From NCBI GenBank assembly GCA_913052515.1, contig CAJXFJ010000011.1, positions 1-12,209 of the forward strand: a DNA stretch of 12,209 nt, read 5' to 3'. Origin of the DNA: an uncultured Flavobacteriales bacterium (GTDB taxonomy: Bacteria > Bacteroidota > Bacteroidia > Flavobacteriales > Vicingaceae). A model generated the notes under the pieces. It had not been told where the DNA came from, did no database searches, and was given only the letters and a program-made list of their open reading frames with translations. How positions within the stretch are numbered: position 1 is the first letter of the stretch; the number at the start of each line of letters is the position of its first letter. Shown here piece after piece: positions 1 to 7,727 of the stretch. The position numbers were made by a program, and so were the translations under genes.

Positions 1-1
1 A

Positions 2-1534
2 ATTGCCAAAAGCAAGAATATTTACTTTGGAAATAATTATGACTTAGCTTTTTATGATCAGAAAGAGCAACAATTATTAGAAGTTAAAGACAAGGAAAAC
101 AAGAATTATGGAATAGACGTGGCTTCCATTTTTCCATTAAAAGGAGATCGTGTTTGGGTAGCTAGTCGAAATCGGGGATTGCTTCTTGTTGAGCGTGATT
201 CAATTCTTTTAGAAATCAATAAAGAAAAAGGATTTCCTGTAGATTTTTGTAATCATGCTTTTGCCCATGGAAACTACCTTTATGTATCCTCAAATACAGG
301 CATTTTTCGCATTAATGTAAATTCTGAACATGTTGAATACAAGCTATTAACACAAGACAACGGACTGCTATCGAATGAAATTCATTCCTCACTTTTTTTC
401 AACGGATTTTTATACTTAGCAACGAATGATGGAATAAATCGTCTAGATACTGGACTATTTAATTTAACGTATGCCAAAGCGGAATGCATTCTCGAAGAAA
501 TTAGATTAAATGGAGAGATCATAGCTTCTCAATGGTGTAAGTGGTCAGAAAGTAATGATGAAATGGAAATTAGTTTAGCTTCAAATTCATTTGAAAATGC
601 ATTAAATGGCCTATTCCGTTATCGCTTAAACTCCGATGAAGATTGGCGATATACGAATGATTCTAAAGTGTTTCTAGTGAATTTATTACCGGGTAATTAT
701 CGTTTTGAAGCACAGTCTTCAGGGGTTAATAAAGCATGGGGGGCATCTACCTTTTTTAAGTTTCAAGTTCCAACTCCCTACTATCAAACCTATTGGTTCT
801 ATTTACTGATTATCGGATTGAGTTTATTATTTGCTTTTCTCATTTTCCGAAATCGAATACGAAATGCCAATCGTTTAAATGATTTAAGGTCTTCATTAAT
901 GCATGCACAAAACCATGCACTAAGCGCCCAAATGAATCCTCATTTTATCTTTAATTCCTTGAATTCAATTTCCAATGGATTATTGAATAATGATACCCGC
1001 AGCAGTGTGCTTTACATTGGAAAATTTGGAAAGTTGATGCGCACCATTTTTGAGAATTCAGAAGAAACCTTTATTTCTCTAAAAGAAGAATTAGAAGCGG
1101 TTGAACGATATTTAGAATTAGAAAAACTGCGGCTTCAAGAAAAGCTGACGTATGAGTTATCGATATCGGAAGACCTTGAAATTGATGCCATTTATATTCC
1201 TGCATTACTCATTCAACCCTTTTTAGAAAATGCTATTTGGCATGGCGTAGCTCCCTTAAAAAAAGGGGGCAATGTTAAGCTATCAATTTTGCAAAAAGGG
1301 CAAAAGCTAGAAATAAAAATTGAGGATAATGGGGTAGGCATGGAAGATATTAACCAATTGATAAAAAAGGCACAGAAAAAATCAGCATTACAAATTACTT
1401 TCAAGCGATTGAAATTAATTGAAAAAGTGTACAAAGAAAGAATAGAAATATTTTCAAAGCCTATTTATCCCAAGCAGAAAGTGCCTGGAACTGCAGTATA
1501 CATTCGAATTACATTAATAACTACTAAACCATAG
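2..1534 (+). CDS. LytS-type sensor histidine kinase with propeller and Y_Y_Y sensor region, 5'-partial
   Basis: The reading frame is open from the first bases of the window, so this is the C-terminal part of a longer gene. The GTG at 119 is internal and not a start. Propeller-type repeats are visible early, including 'FLYLATNDGINRLD' around 405-450. A Y_Y_Y-type beta-sandwich follows at about 563-760, ending in 'LLPGNYRFEAQSSG'. One membrane helix lies at about 794-849. The cytoplasmic His_kinase domain has the phospho-acceptor motif 'MNPHFIFNSLN', with the histidine codon at 941-943. The ATPase domain shows the N-box 'FLENAIWHG' (1220-1246) and 'EDNGVGM' (1322-1342). This is the usual Bacteroidota architecture of an extracytoplasmic sensor plus a LytS-class kinase. 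The regulator gene starts 5 bases downstream, so the two are very likely co-transcribed partners. The signal cannot be read from the sequence. Confidence 0.93.
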   Translation: MAKSKNIYFGNNYDLAFYDQKEQQLLEVKDKENKNYGIDVASIFPLKGDRVWVASRNRGLLLVERDSILLEINKEKGFPVDFCNHAFAHGNYLYVSSNTGIFRINVNSEHVEYKLLTQDNGLLSNEIHSSLFFNGFLYLATNDGINRLDTGLFNLTYAKAECILEEIRLNGEIIASQWCKWSESNDEMEISLASNSFENALNGLFRYRLNSDEDWRYTNDSKVFLVNLLPGNYRFEAQSSGVNKAWGASTFFKFQVPTPYYQTYWFYLLIIGLSLLFAFLIFRNRIRNANRLNDLRSSLMHAQNHALSAQMNPHFIFNSLNSISNGLLNNDTRSSVLYIGKFGKLMRTIFENSEETFISLKEELEAVERYLELEKLRLQEKLTYELSISEDLEIDAIYIPALLIQPFLENAIWHGVAPLKKGGNVKLSILQKGQKLEIKIEDNGVGMEDINQLIKKAQKKSALQITFKRLKLIEKVYKERIEIFSKPIYPKQKVPGTAVYIRITLITTKP

Positions 1535-1539
1535 ATGGA

Positions 1540-2277
1540 ATGAATGCAATTATTATTGACGATGAACCCTTTGCAAGTAAAAATCTACATGCCATATTAA
1601 AATTATTTGAGCAAGATGTATCGGTTATAGCCATTGCAAGTTCAGCTGCTGAAGGTATAGAACGAATCGATGAATTGAAACCTGACCTTCTTTTTCTGGA
1701 CATAGAAATGCCTGGAGGTGATGGATTTGAGGTTTTAGAGAAGACAAGCTATAAAGATTATCAAGTGATTTTTATAACGGCATATTCAGAATATGCCATT
1801 AAAGCGCTTCGTATTAACGCCTTAGATTATATCACAAAACCGGTAGACCCAGATGAATTGACAGCAGCCATTCAAAGGGCGAAACAAAATCTAGGAAAGC
1901 AACATTCCAATACGTATCAAGAATTACTGAATGGACATCAAAAAGGACGCTTTGATCGTTTGGCCATTCCAACGATGGGAGGGTTAAAGTATATTGATTT
2001 AAAGGAAATTATTCGATTGGAGTCTTCTAGTAATTATACGACCATTTATACGCAAAAAGAAAAACCAACCTTGGTTTCTAAAACCTTAAAATCTTTTGAT
2101 CAAACGCTAAGCGATTCTGGTTTTATCCGAGTGCATCAATCACACCTAGTAAATCAACAATACATTACTGAATTTCATCGAGGCGATGGGAGTTATTTGG
2201 TATTGTCAAACAAAGAAAAGGTACCAGTGAGTAAGTCGAAGAGGGGAAGATTAAAAGAACAGTTTGTCAAAGTATAA
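1540..2277 (+). CDS. LytTR-family response regulator
   Basis: This is a 245-residue two-component regulator. The N-terminal receiver domain (about residues 1-120) has the acidic pair D7/D8, phospho-acceptor D54 in 'LLFLDIEMPGG', T80 in 'IFITAYSEYA' and K100 in 'ITKP'. The C-terminal LytTR DNA-binding domain spans about residues 138-243 and includes 'IIRLESSSNYTTIYT' and 'FIRVHQSHLVNQQYI'. The start is the ATG at 1540. The ATG at 1535 runs into TGA after one codon. The gene begins 5 bases after the kinase stop with no clear Shine-Dalgarno, which suggests translational coupling. LytTR regulators bind DNA after phosphorylation by LytS-type kinases, so the upstream gene is its probable kinase. 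Target genes are unknown, and nothing shows that the downstream surface-protein gene is one of them. Confidence 0.96.
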   Translation: MNAIIIDDEPFASKNLHAILKLFEQDVSVIAIASSAAEGIERIDELKPDLLFLDIEMPGGDGFEVLEKTSYKDYQVIFITAYSEYAIKALRINALDYITKPVDPDELTAAIQRAKQNLGKQHSNTYQELLNGHQKGRFDRLAIPTMGGLKYIDLKEIIRLESSSNYTTIYTQKEKPTLVSKTLKSFDQTLSDSGFIRVHQSHLVNQQYITEFHRGDGSYLVLSNKEKVPVSKSKRGRLKEQFVKV

Positions 2278-2293
2278 TTTTTGAATTCTAATT

Positions 2294-2353
2294 AAGAGGA
2301 GTGTAATTCTCACTGAATAATATCAGATTATCATTCTCCTTAGCTTTTTATTT
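2294..2353 (+). terminator. Candidate terminator after the two-component operon
   Basis: The arm 2294-2307 (AAGAGGAGTGTAAT) pairs with 2327-2341 (ATTATCATTCTCCTT), allowing two G-U pairs, one mismatch and one bulge. An inner CTGA/TCAG stem (2313-2316 with 2323-2326) extends it around an ATAATA loop, and a T-rich run starts at 2345. The stem is imperfect, so this is moderate evidence. Its position, just after the regulator stop and before a new gene, fits. Confidence 0.4.
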
Positions 2354-2362
2354 CTATCGCAT

Positions 2363-2370
2363 TAAATTTT
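2363..2370 (+). promoter_or_regulatory. Possible -7 box for the T9SS surface-protein gene
   Basis: TAAATTTT matches the Bacteroidota -7 consensus TAnnTTTG at all but the last base and lies 29 bases before the ATG at 2400. No convincing -33 TTG was found at the usual distance. This is a weak prediction in AT-rich sequence. Confidence 0.25.
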
Positions 2371-2399
2371 ATAGCTATTAATCTATAAAAAAAGTAGCT

Positions 2400-5300
2400 A
2401 TGGAAAAAAGTAAAGTACTGTCCAAAAATTATATTTTGGCGATTTTAATGATTTGCAGTCAACTTATGATTGCTCAAATTAACTCATTTCAACGTCGGAT
2501 TGAAGTTGTTGATTCAACAAATTTTAATAGAGTAAGGGAAATGCCTGTTGCCCTAGAAATTAAGAATAATGAGATATACATTGGAGGCTCTATGGTTGTT
2601 GCTAATGTAAATGATTCTCAAGATTTAATGATGGTAAGAGTAGATGCAAGTGGAAATGTTCTCAATAGTAGTTTGTTAGCTACTAGTGCAAGAGAGTTAG
2701 GGCAATCAATGACCATTCATCCCAACGGAGATTCTATTGTAATAGCAGGAATGTCAAGACACAGCAATCGAAATGTTCCAACAATATGGGTTTACAATTT
2801 AAGTTCGCAAAACTTTGAAACAAACGAAGAGTTATTTCAGTTTGATAATAATTCAATGATTAGAGATATTGCTACCCATCGAAATGGAGATAGTTTAATT
2901 ACTACTGGTTCAATTCATCATGGAACTCATGGAATGCAATCTTTTCATTTTGGGACTATCCCAAATTCTTTAAATGCATCAAACTATAAAAGTTTACAAC
3001 CAGATAATGTAAGCAATAGAATGTATGGAAATTCCATTGCGCAAAGCAGTAGTCGGAATGAATCATATATAGTAGGATATGTTGTAGGGAATGGAAATGA
3101 TGGCTTTTATTGTAAGTTAGACTCAAATAATCAAGTCATTGATTATTCAACATATAGAATTCAAGGGGCAAATACTAATTGTAAAATTATTTTTCGTTCT
3201 ATAACACCTATTTTAGACTCTAGTCAATTTATCGCAGTCGGTAGTACAGATAATTGCAATGGAAGTTCTGGATTAGGAGATCGAGATGCTATTGTAATGA
3301 GGTTAGATTCTTCAGGTAATGTGTTATTCAGTCAAGTTATAGGCACAAGTAATGCTGATGAATTATTTGTGGTTAAGCCTTCACTACAAAGTAAAACTAA
3401 ATTTTACCTATTTGGTAGTACAATACATGCAAATGGATATGGTGGTGAAGATGTTTTTTTAGCGTCATACAATTTGCCATCACCATATATTCAGGAAGGG
3501 GTAGAGCTTAACAATATTCGACTTTTTGGTGATTCAGGAGATGATAGACCAATTGGTGTATCAGATATGATGAAGGTGACCACAAATAGTGTCGGAAATG
3601 ATCTTGTTTTATTTTCAGCAGCAGTTGATTTCAATACTAATAATCAAGATATTTTATTGGTAGGTACAACCATGGATGCTGATTTATCAAATGATTGTGA
3701 AATCGTAGTAGGGTTTGATACTTTAATACACCAAATTGATATGACTATAGATAATGTAGATTTTATCAATCCCAATCCACATGCTTCAGCAAATTTAAAT
3801 TTGCATAATTCTAGTGTTTCTGCGATTGATTTATGTCCATTGACTTGCACCATATCAGATACTTCAGGTTGCAATAATGGAAGTCTGTTTGTATCTGTTA
3901 TGGGTGGTGCGCCCGCATATACTTATAATTGGTCTACAGGTCAAACTACTCCTAGTATTCATAATGTTGCCTTTGGTAATTATTCGGTAACTATTACTGA
4001 TTCAAACGGTGATACAACATCTTGCAGTTATAATTTAATTGGAAATCCATTAATAGTAACACAATCGCAAACAGATGCTAATTGTGGGCAATGTGATGGA
4101 ACGATTAGTTTATCTGTAAGCAATGGAGTGGCTCCTTATCAATATCAACTCATTGGAGGTGCATCTAATTCAACTGGAAATTTTTCAGGTTTATGTCCAG
4201 GTTTACATAAAATTTTAGTTTCAGACTCAAACAATTGTAGAACTCAAGTGGAAATTGTCATTAATGCTGTTACAGCATGTTGGCAACAAACTACACAAAT
4301 GAATTTCTCATCTGATTGGGGAAATGATATTGAAACAGATTTTCAAGGGAATGTATATGGAGTTGGTACCTATACCGAAATGACAGAGTTTGAATGTAAT
4401 GGCAATATTATTCCAATTAATATGGGTAATGGCAATACGGGTATGTATCTAACAAAATACGATCCTTGCGGAGATCCTCTTTGGGTAGCTTATACAACTA
4501 ATGCAAACAATGCTGAATTTGCAACTGCTAATACCATAACAATTGATGAAGATAATGGGATACTATTCGTAGCAGGTGAATATGACGGACAGTTCTTAGA
4601 TTTTGTTGATGGTACCGGAATGACTCATAATGTAACTAACTATTCAAGAGGACAAATGTATTGCGCAGCCTATGACATGAATAATGGTGCAATGATATGG
4701 TTAGTTGATTTATGGTTTATACCTGGAGTAACTGCTACAGATTTTAAACCGACTGGTATTTGTCATAATACTTCTGATGTGTTTGTTGTAGGTTATTCTG
4801 ATTTTGGTGCTGCTGACTTATCTTGGTTTATAAAAGTAGATGCAAGTTCAGGAAGTACACAATATGAAGATATTTATGCAGACAAAAACTGTTACTTTGA
4901 AGATATTGAAATACAAGCTTCAGGAGATTTAGTGGTGGTTGGAAAGTTTATTGGGGATATTGGCTCTTCAATTGGAATAGCTCCTTATCCAATCACTTCA
5001 GGTAGTTCGGGTACATTGTATGATGGTTTTGTAAGCGGAATCTCCGATATAGGAACATCTTCGAGTCAAAATTGGGTTTACACTTTAAATGCAACTGGCG
5101 GACATGGTGAGTTGTATGATGTTACTATTGATGGAGATGATATATATACAATTGGGACCATTGAAAATCAAACGTCTAATTCATTTGTTCATTCTGGTTC
5201 GACCTCAGTTTCTGTTCCTTCTCCTTTCGGTAAAAAAGCAGTTGTAGCCAGATTAATGGCAAGCGGAAATTATGGGACAAATTCTTGGTTGACTTACTCT

Positions 5301-5990
5301 GACCCAAGTAATGAAATGGAAGGTAAAGGTATAGATTTATTTGGAGATGATTTGGTAATGAATGGAAACATTTCAATACCTGGATCTGTACAATTTTATT
5401 ACGCAAATTCAAGTGGTACAGCAGGATTACTCAATGGGGTTATGGGTAACGCTAATTCACCCAATGCATTATGGATTGCCCAAACCGGCTTGTTTACAAG
5501 TTTTCAATCCATTGCAACTACTGATGGGGGGGGGAATCAAAATGCTGAAGCAATTTCTACAAATGGAACATTTGCTTATTCAATCGGGGATTATACATTT
5601 GATATCAATGTAACCCCATTTCCTATAGATGGAGGAATACCTTTTAATCAAAAGGCATTTTTCTTAAGAAATGTAGTGACAATTCCTGGAGTTCCATTTC
5701 AAAGAAATAAAGAACAAGAGGAAACCCTTAGTCAGATAGACGCTAAAGAGCATCAACTTTTCAGAGCCTACCCAAATCCAATGAATAATCAATTAAACAT
5801 TGAAATCATTAATGCTGGAATGTTTGATCTTGAAATGCTTGATTTAAATGGTAAGACAATCTTTCAAGAGAACCGACTTGAAGGTGAGTATACCCATACT
5901 CTTGATTTATCTTCTTATGCAAAAGGGGTTTATTTGCTAAGAATGGTAAATGCAGAAGAAGTAAAGACCCTAAAAATTATTAAACAATAA
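2400..5990 (+). CDS. Large secreted/surface protein with propeller-like repeats, SprB-like repeats and T9SS type A sorting domain
   Basis: This is a 1196-residue protein. A signal peptide covers residues 1 to about 26 (hydrophobic 'ILAILMICSQLMIAQ'). Residues ~30-450 and ~630-1090 are rich in propeller-type blades of the 'D.NGNVYGVG' and 'VRVDASGNVL' kind (SBBP-like). Two SprB-like repeats lie between them, at ~481-549 ('GGAPAYTYNWSTGQTT') and ~551-622 ('NGVAPYQYQL'), each with cysteines. Residues 1123-1196 form a type A T9SS C-terminal sorting domain, beginning 'AYPNPMNNQLNIEI' and ending 'GVYLLRMVNAEEVKTLKIIKQ'. The protein should cross the inner membrane by Sec and the outer membrane by T9SS, and then be released or attached to the surface. 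SprB-like repeats occur in gliding and adhesion proteins, but the exact role here is unknown. A 9-G run at 5526-5534 encodes part of Asp-Gly-Gly-Gly at residues 1042-1045. The gene sits alone between two terminators. Confidence 0.93.
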   Translation: MEKSKVLSKNYILAILMICSQLMIAQINSFQRRIEVVDSTNFNRVREMPVALEIKNNEIYIGGSMVVANVNDSQDLMMVRVDASGNVLNSSLLATSARELGQSMTIHPNGDSIVIAGMSRHSNRNVPTIWVYNLSSQNFETNEELFQFDNNSMIRDIATHRNGDSLITTGSIHHGTHGMQSFHFGTIPNSLNASNYKSLQPDNVSNRMYGNSIAQSSSRNESYIVGYVVGNGNDGFYCKLDSNNQVIDYSTYRIQGANTNCKIIFRSITPILDSSQFIAVGSTDNCNGSSGLGDRDAIVMRLDSSGNVLFSQVIGTSNADELFVVKPSLQSKTKFYLFGSTIHANGYGGEDVFLASYNLPSPYIQEGVELNNIRLFGDSGDDRPIGVSDMMKVTTNSVGNDLVLFSAAVDFNTNNQDILLVGTTMDADLSNDCEIVVGFDTLIHQIDMTIDNVDFINPNPHASANLNLHNSSVSAIDLCPLTCTISDTSGCNNGSLFVSVMGGAPAYTYNWSTGQTTPSIHNVAFGNYSVTITDSNGDTTSCSYNLIGNPLIVTQSQTDANCGQCDGTISLSVSNGVAPYQYQLIGGASNSTGNFSGLCPGLHKILVSDSNNCRTQVEIVINAVTACWQQTTQMNFSSDWGNDIETDFQGNVYGVGTYTEMTEFECNGNIIPINMGNGNTGMYLTKYDPCGDPLWVAYTTNANNAEFATANTITIDEDNGILFVAGEYDGQFLDFVDGTGMTHNVTNYSRGQMYCAAYDMNNGAMIWLVDLWFIPGVTATDFKPTGICHNTSDVFVVGYSDFGAADLSWFIKVDASSGSTQYEDIYADKNCYFEDIEIQASGDLVVVGKFIGDIGSSIGIAPYPITSGSSGTLYDGFVSGISDIGTSSSQNWVYTLNATGGHGELYDVTIDGDDIYTIGTIENQTSNSFVHSGSTSVSVPSPFGKKAVVARLMASGNYGTNSWLTYSDPSNEMEGKGIDLFGDDLVMNGNISIPGSVQFYYANSSGTAGLLNGVMGNANSPNALWIAQTGLFTSFQSIATTDGGGNQNAEAISTNGTFAYSIGDYTFDINVTPFPIDGGIPFNQKAFFLRNVVTIPGVPFQRNKEQEETLSQIDAKEHQLFRAYPNPMNNQLNIEIINAGMFDLEMLDLNGKTIFQENRLEGEYTHTLDLSSYAKGVYLLRMVNAEEVKTLKIIKQ
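5526..5534 (+). repeat. G9 homopolymer tract inside the surface-protein gene
   Basis: Nine consecutive G bases lie in an otherwise AT-rich gene. In the 9-G state the frame stays open to the sorting domain. With 8 G the frame would end at TAA 5611-5613, and with 10 G at TGA 5546-5548. Either change removes the T9SS sorting domain. Mononucleotide G tracts of this length are classic slippage sites in phase-variable surface genes. Variation itself cannot be seen from one sequence. Confidence 0.9.
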
Positions 5991-6017
5991 TGTAGTTGTT
6001 CTTTTCTTTAAATTCGG

Positions 6018-6043
6018 GGGGCAAGTTTACTTGCCCCTTTTTT
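6018..6043 (+). terminator. Strong Rho-independent terminator
   Basis: A perfect 8-bp stem, GGGGCAAG (6018-6025) with CTTGCCCC (6030-6037), encloses a TTTA loop and is followed directly by six T. It lies 27 bases after the stop of the surface-protein gene and should end that transcript. Confidence 0.92.
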
Positions 6044-6072
6044 ATTGAAATAAACGAAAATTACAAAAGCAT

Positions 6073-6528
6073 ATGAAGCTTGATGGATATTTAGATGAAT
6101 TAGAAAACTATTTTTCACAGTTAAGTAAGAAAAATGAATCGGTTTCTAAAGTGGACATTGCATGGCAAATCGATCACATTTTGAATGTGATTATTCAAAT
6201 TATTGTTGCTATGGAAAAATCAGATCCAAAAGAATATCAAGCAGGCTTTAATTGGCGCTATGAAGTATTAAATTTCTTTTACTTCATTCCAAGGGGAAAA
6301 GGAAGGGCTCCAAAACAGGTGATGCCAGAAGGTGAAATAGATGTTTCTAGTCTAACTGAAAAATTAAAAAAATCGAAAGAGCAAATAACTAAACTTCAAA
6401 CTATTGAAGACGCAAAGTACTTTCCACATCCTTTATTCGGACACATTAAAAAAAAGCGTGCTATTCGTTTTTTGGGAATGCATACAAACCATCATTTAAA
6501 AATCATCCGAGATATTGCTAAATCTTAA
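6073..6528 (+). CDS. DUF1569 family protein (DinB-like fold)
   Basis: This is a 151-residue soluble protein with no signal peptide. The sequence has the pattern I know from DUF1569 proteins, a branch of the DinB/YfiT-like four-helix superfamily. 'AWQIDHI' gives H35. The C-terminal block 'FGHIKKKRAIRFLGMHTNH' is followed by another His, giving H137, H140 and H141. H35, H137 and H141 are plausible metal ligands, by analogy with the three-histidine site of DinB-fold proteins. Relatives are often annotated as putative thiol or metal-dependent enzymes, but no activity is established, so none is assigned. The gene follows a strong terminator and has no clear TAnnTTTG box. Its stop codon overlaps that of the convergent hydrolase gene. 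Confidence 0.85.
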   Translation: MKLDGYLDELENYFSQLSKKNESVSKVDIAWQIDHILNVIIQIIVAMEKSDPKEYQAGFNWRYEVLNFFYFIPRGKGRAPKQVMPEGEIDVSSLTEKLKKSKEQITKLQTIEDAKYFPHPLFGHIKKKRAIRFLGMHTNHHLKIIRDIAKS

Positions 6529-7655
6529 AGGTGCATAAAGGCTTCCCACCATTTTTCCTGAGGTATATGAGAACTTTTAAGCTGCAATACTTCGCCCACT
6601 CGAGGTGTGGCAACATTTACATTTAATTCCTTGGCCTTCTTTGTCATTCGTTCTACCGGTTCCATCCAGTCGTGATAGGCTAGGGTAAAAGCTCCCCAAT
6701 GAATGGGCATGGCCAATTTGGCTTGTAAATCTACTGCAGCTTGGGCAGTTTCTTCGGGCATCATGTGGATGTATTTCCAGTCTTCATTGTACTGCCCACA
6801 TTCTAAAAGAGCGATGTCAAATGGACCGTATTTCTCACCAATTTCCTTAAAATGGGTATCATATCCACTGTCTCCACTAAAGTAAATGTTATCCTTCTTA
6901 CCTTTAATTACCCAAGAAGCCCAAAGGGTAGAAGCTCGGTCAAAAAGTCCTCTTCCAGAAAAATGACGAGAAGGGGTACAAATAAATTCTAAACCTTTAT
7001 AATTGACACTTTGCCACCAATCTAACTCGGTAATTTTACTTTGTTCCACGCCCCAATAAGCCAAATGACTTCCTAAGCCTAAGGGCACGTAAAAGTGATT
7101 TACCTTTTCTTTTAGTTTCAGAATGGATTCATAATCTAAATGGTCGTAATGATCATGGCTAAAAATAACAGCATCAATTTCAGGCAACTTGGCTATCTCA
7201 ATCGGTAATTCGTTGGCGTATCGATTTTGTCCCAGCCATGGATGAGGTGCAGGAACCTGACTCAACATAGGATCTAATAGAAGATTCAAACCATCTATTT
7301 GAACTAAAAAAGAGGAATGACCAAACCAAGTTAGTTGACTGATGCTATCAGGATGTTCAACAATTTCTAAAGAATCCAACTTTAAAGGTGGTATGACAGC
7401 TTTTGGTCTTCGATTCGGTCTTTTCGCCGTAAGCTCTTTGATTGCTTTTTTTAGGTTTACCTTCATCGGACTCTCCGAGTGATTGATAAACTTTCCATCT
7501 GCGTAATGGTCTGTTTTGGCAAATTCTTCTTTTTGTGCGTTTGAAGGCGCTTTGCCAAATTGAGGGCTTAGATTAACAAATAATGCAGTGGCAATCGCAA
7601 GTAAGCCAAAGATTGAAAGTATACTGATACCAATCATTTTGAATATTTTTTTCAT
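6525..7655 (-). CDS. Membrane-anchored metallo-beta-lactamase-fold hydrolase (NAPE-PLD/UlaG-like)
   Basis: This is a 376-residue protein with an uncleaved-looking N-terminal membrane helix (residues ~5-27) and a metallo-beta-lactamase-fold hydrolase domain. The domain starts at 'LTWFGHSSFLVQIDGLNLLLD' minus its last residues (109-128; H113). Metal-binding motifs visible are 'HDHYDH' (167-172), H231 in 'PSRHFSGR', D262 in 'FSGDSGY' and H319 in 'MPIHWGAF', so the active site looks complete. The family includes N-acyl-phosphatidylethanolamine phospholipase D-like and L-ascorbate-6-phosphate lactonase-like enzymes. The 'W.GHSS' and 'RHFSGRG' patterns favour the NAPE-PLD-like side, but the substrate is not predictable. 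The topology suggests a domain on the periplasmic face. The gene is the last of a probable tetR-SDR-hydrolase operon. Its ATG is 9 bases after the old SDR stop at 7665-7667, a spacing typical of co-translation. Confidence 0.9.
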   Translation of the reverse strand: MKKIFKMIGISILSIFGLLAIATALFVNLSPQFGKAPSNAQKEEFAKTDHYADGKFINHSESPMKVNLKKAIKELTAKRPNRRPKAVIPPLKLDSLEIVEHPDSISQLTWFGHSSFLVQIDGLNLLLDPMLSQVPAPHPWLGQNRYANELPIEIAKLPEIDAVIFSHDHYDHLDYESILKLKEKVNHFYVPLGLGSHLAYWGVEQSKITELDWWQSVNYKGLEFICTPSRHFSGRGLFDRASTLWASWVIKGKKDNIYFSGDSGYDTHFKEIGEKYGPFDIALLECGQYNEDWKYIHMMPEETAQAAVDLQAKLAMPIHWGAFTLAYHDWMEPVERMTKKAKELNVNVATPRVGEVLQLKSSHIPQEKWWEAFMHL

Positions 7656-7664
7656 GGAATTGAT

Positions 7665-7727
7665 TTATAAAATCGCTGATTTTACTGCAGCTATGAGTTT
7701 AAGACCATCCGGATCGGCTTGGGTTTT
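7665..7727 (-). pseudogene. Orphaned C-terminal tail of the SDR gene, cut off by an in-frame TAA
   Basis: After the TAA at 7728-7730 the same reading frame stays open for 20 sense codons, starting 'KTQADPDGLKL', and ends at a second TAA (7665-7667). The 'K...DP.G' pattern is what I expect near the C-terminus of this kind of short-chain dehydrogenase, directly after the '(R)IRTSAWAE' stretch. The tail is therefore probably former coding sequence and not spacer. A single base change (for example TTA to TAA) would explain the interruption. Confidence 0.7.

Noticed and set aside
119..121. GTG as the start of the histidine kinase gene
   Set aside because: The frame is open without stops back to base 2 and encodes plausible propeller sequence, so the gene begins outside the window.
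1258..1270. A-run followed by a G5 run in the kinase gene as a slippage site
   Set aside because: The runs are short and mixed, and the codons fit the conserved ATPase region, so I see no sign of frameshifting.
3644..3874. Antisense frames inside the surface-protein gene (also 5176-5412)
   Set aside because: No promoter, no recognisable domain and full overlap with a clearly coding strand.
5362..5613. 83-codon frame overlapping the surface-protein gene
   Set aside because: It lies wholly inside the well-supported larger gene in another frame and shows no domain. It matters only as the frame entered after loss of one G at 5526-5534.
6703..6885. Plus-strand frames opposite the hydrolase, TetR and lipoprotein genes (also 8627-8821 and 10820-11011)
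   Set aside because: They mirror strongly coding minus-strand sequence, contain no domains and have no plausible start signals.
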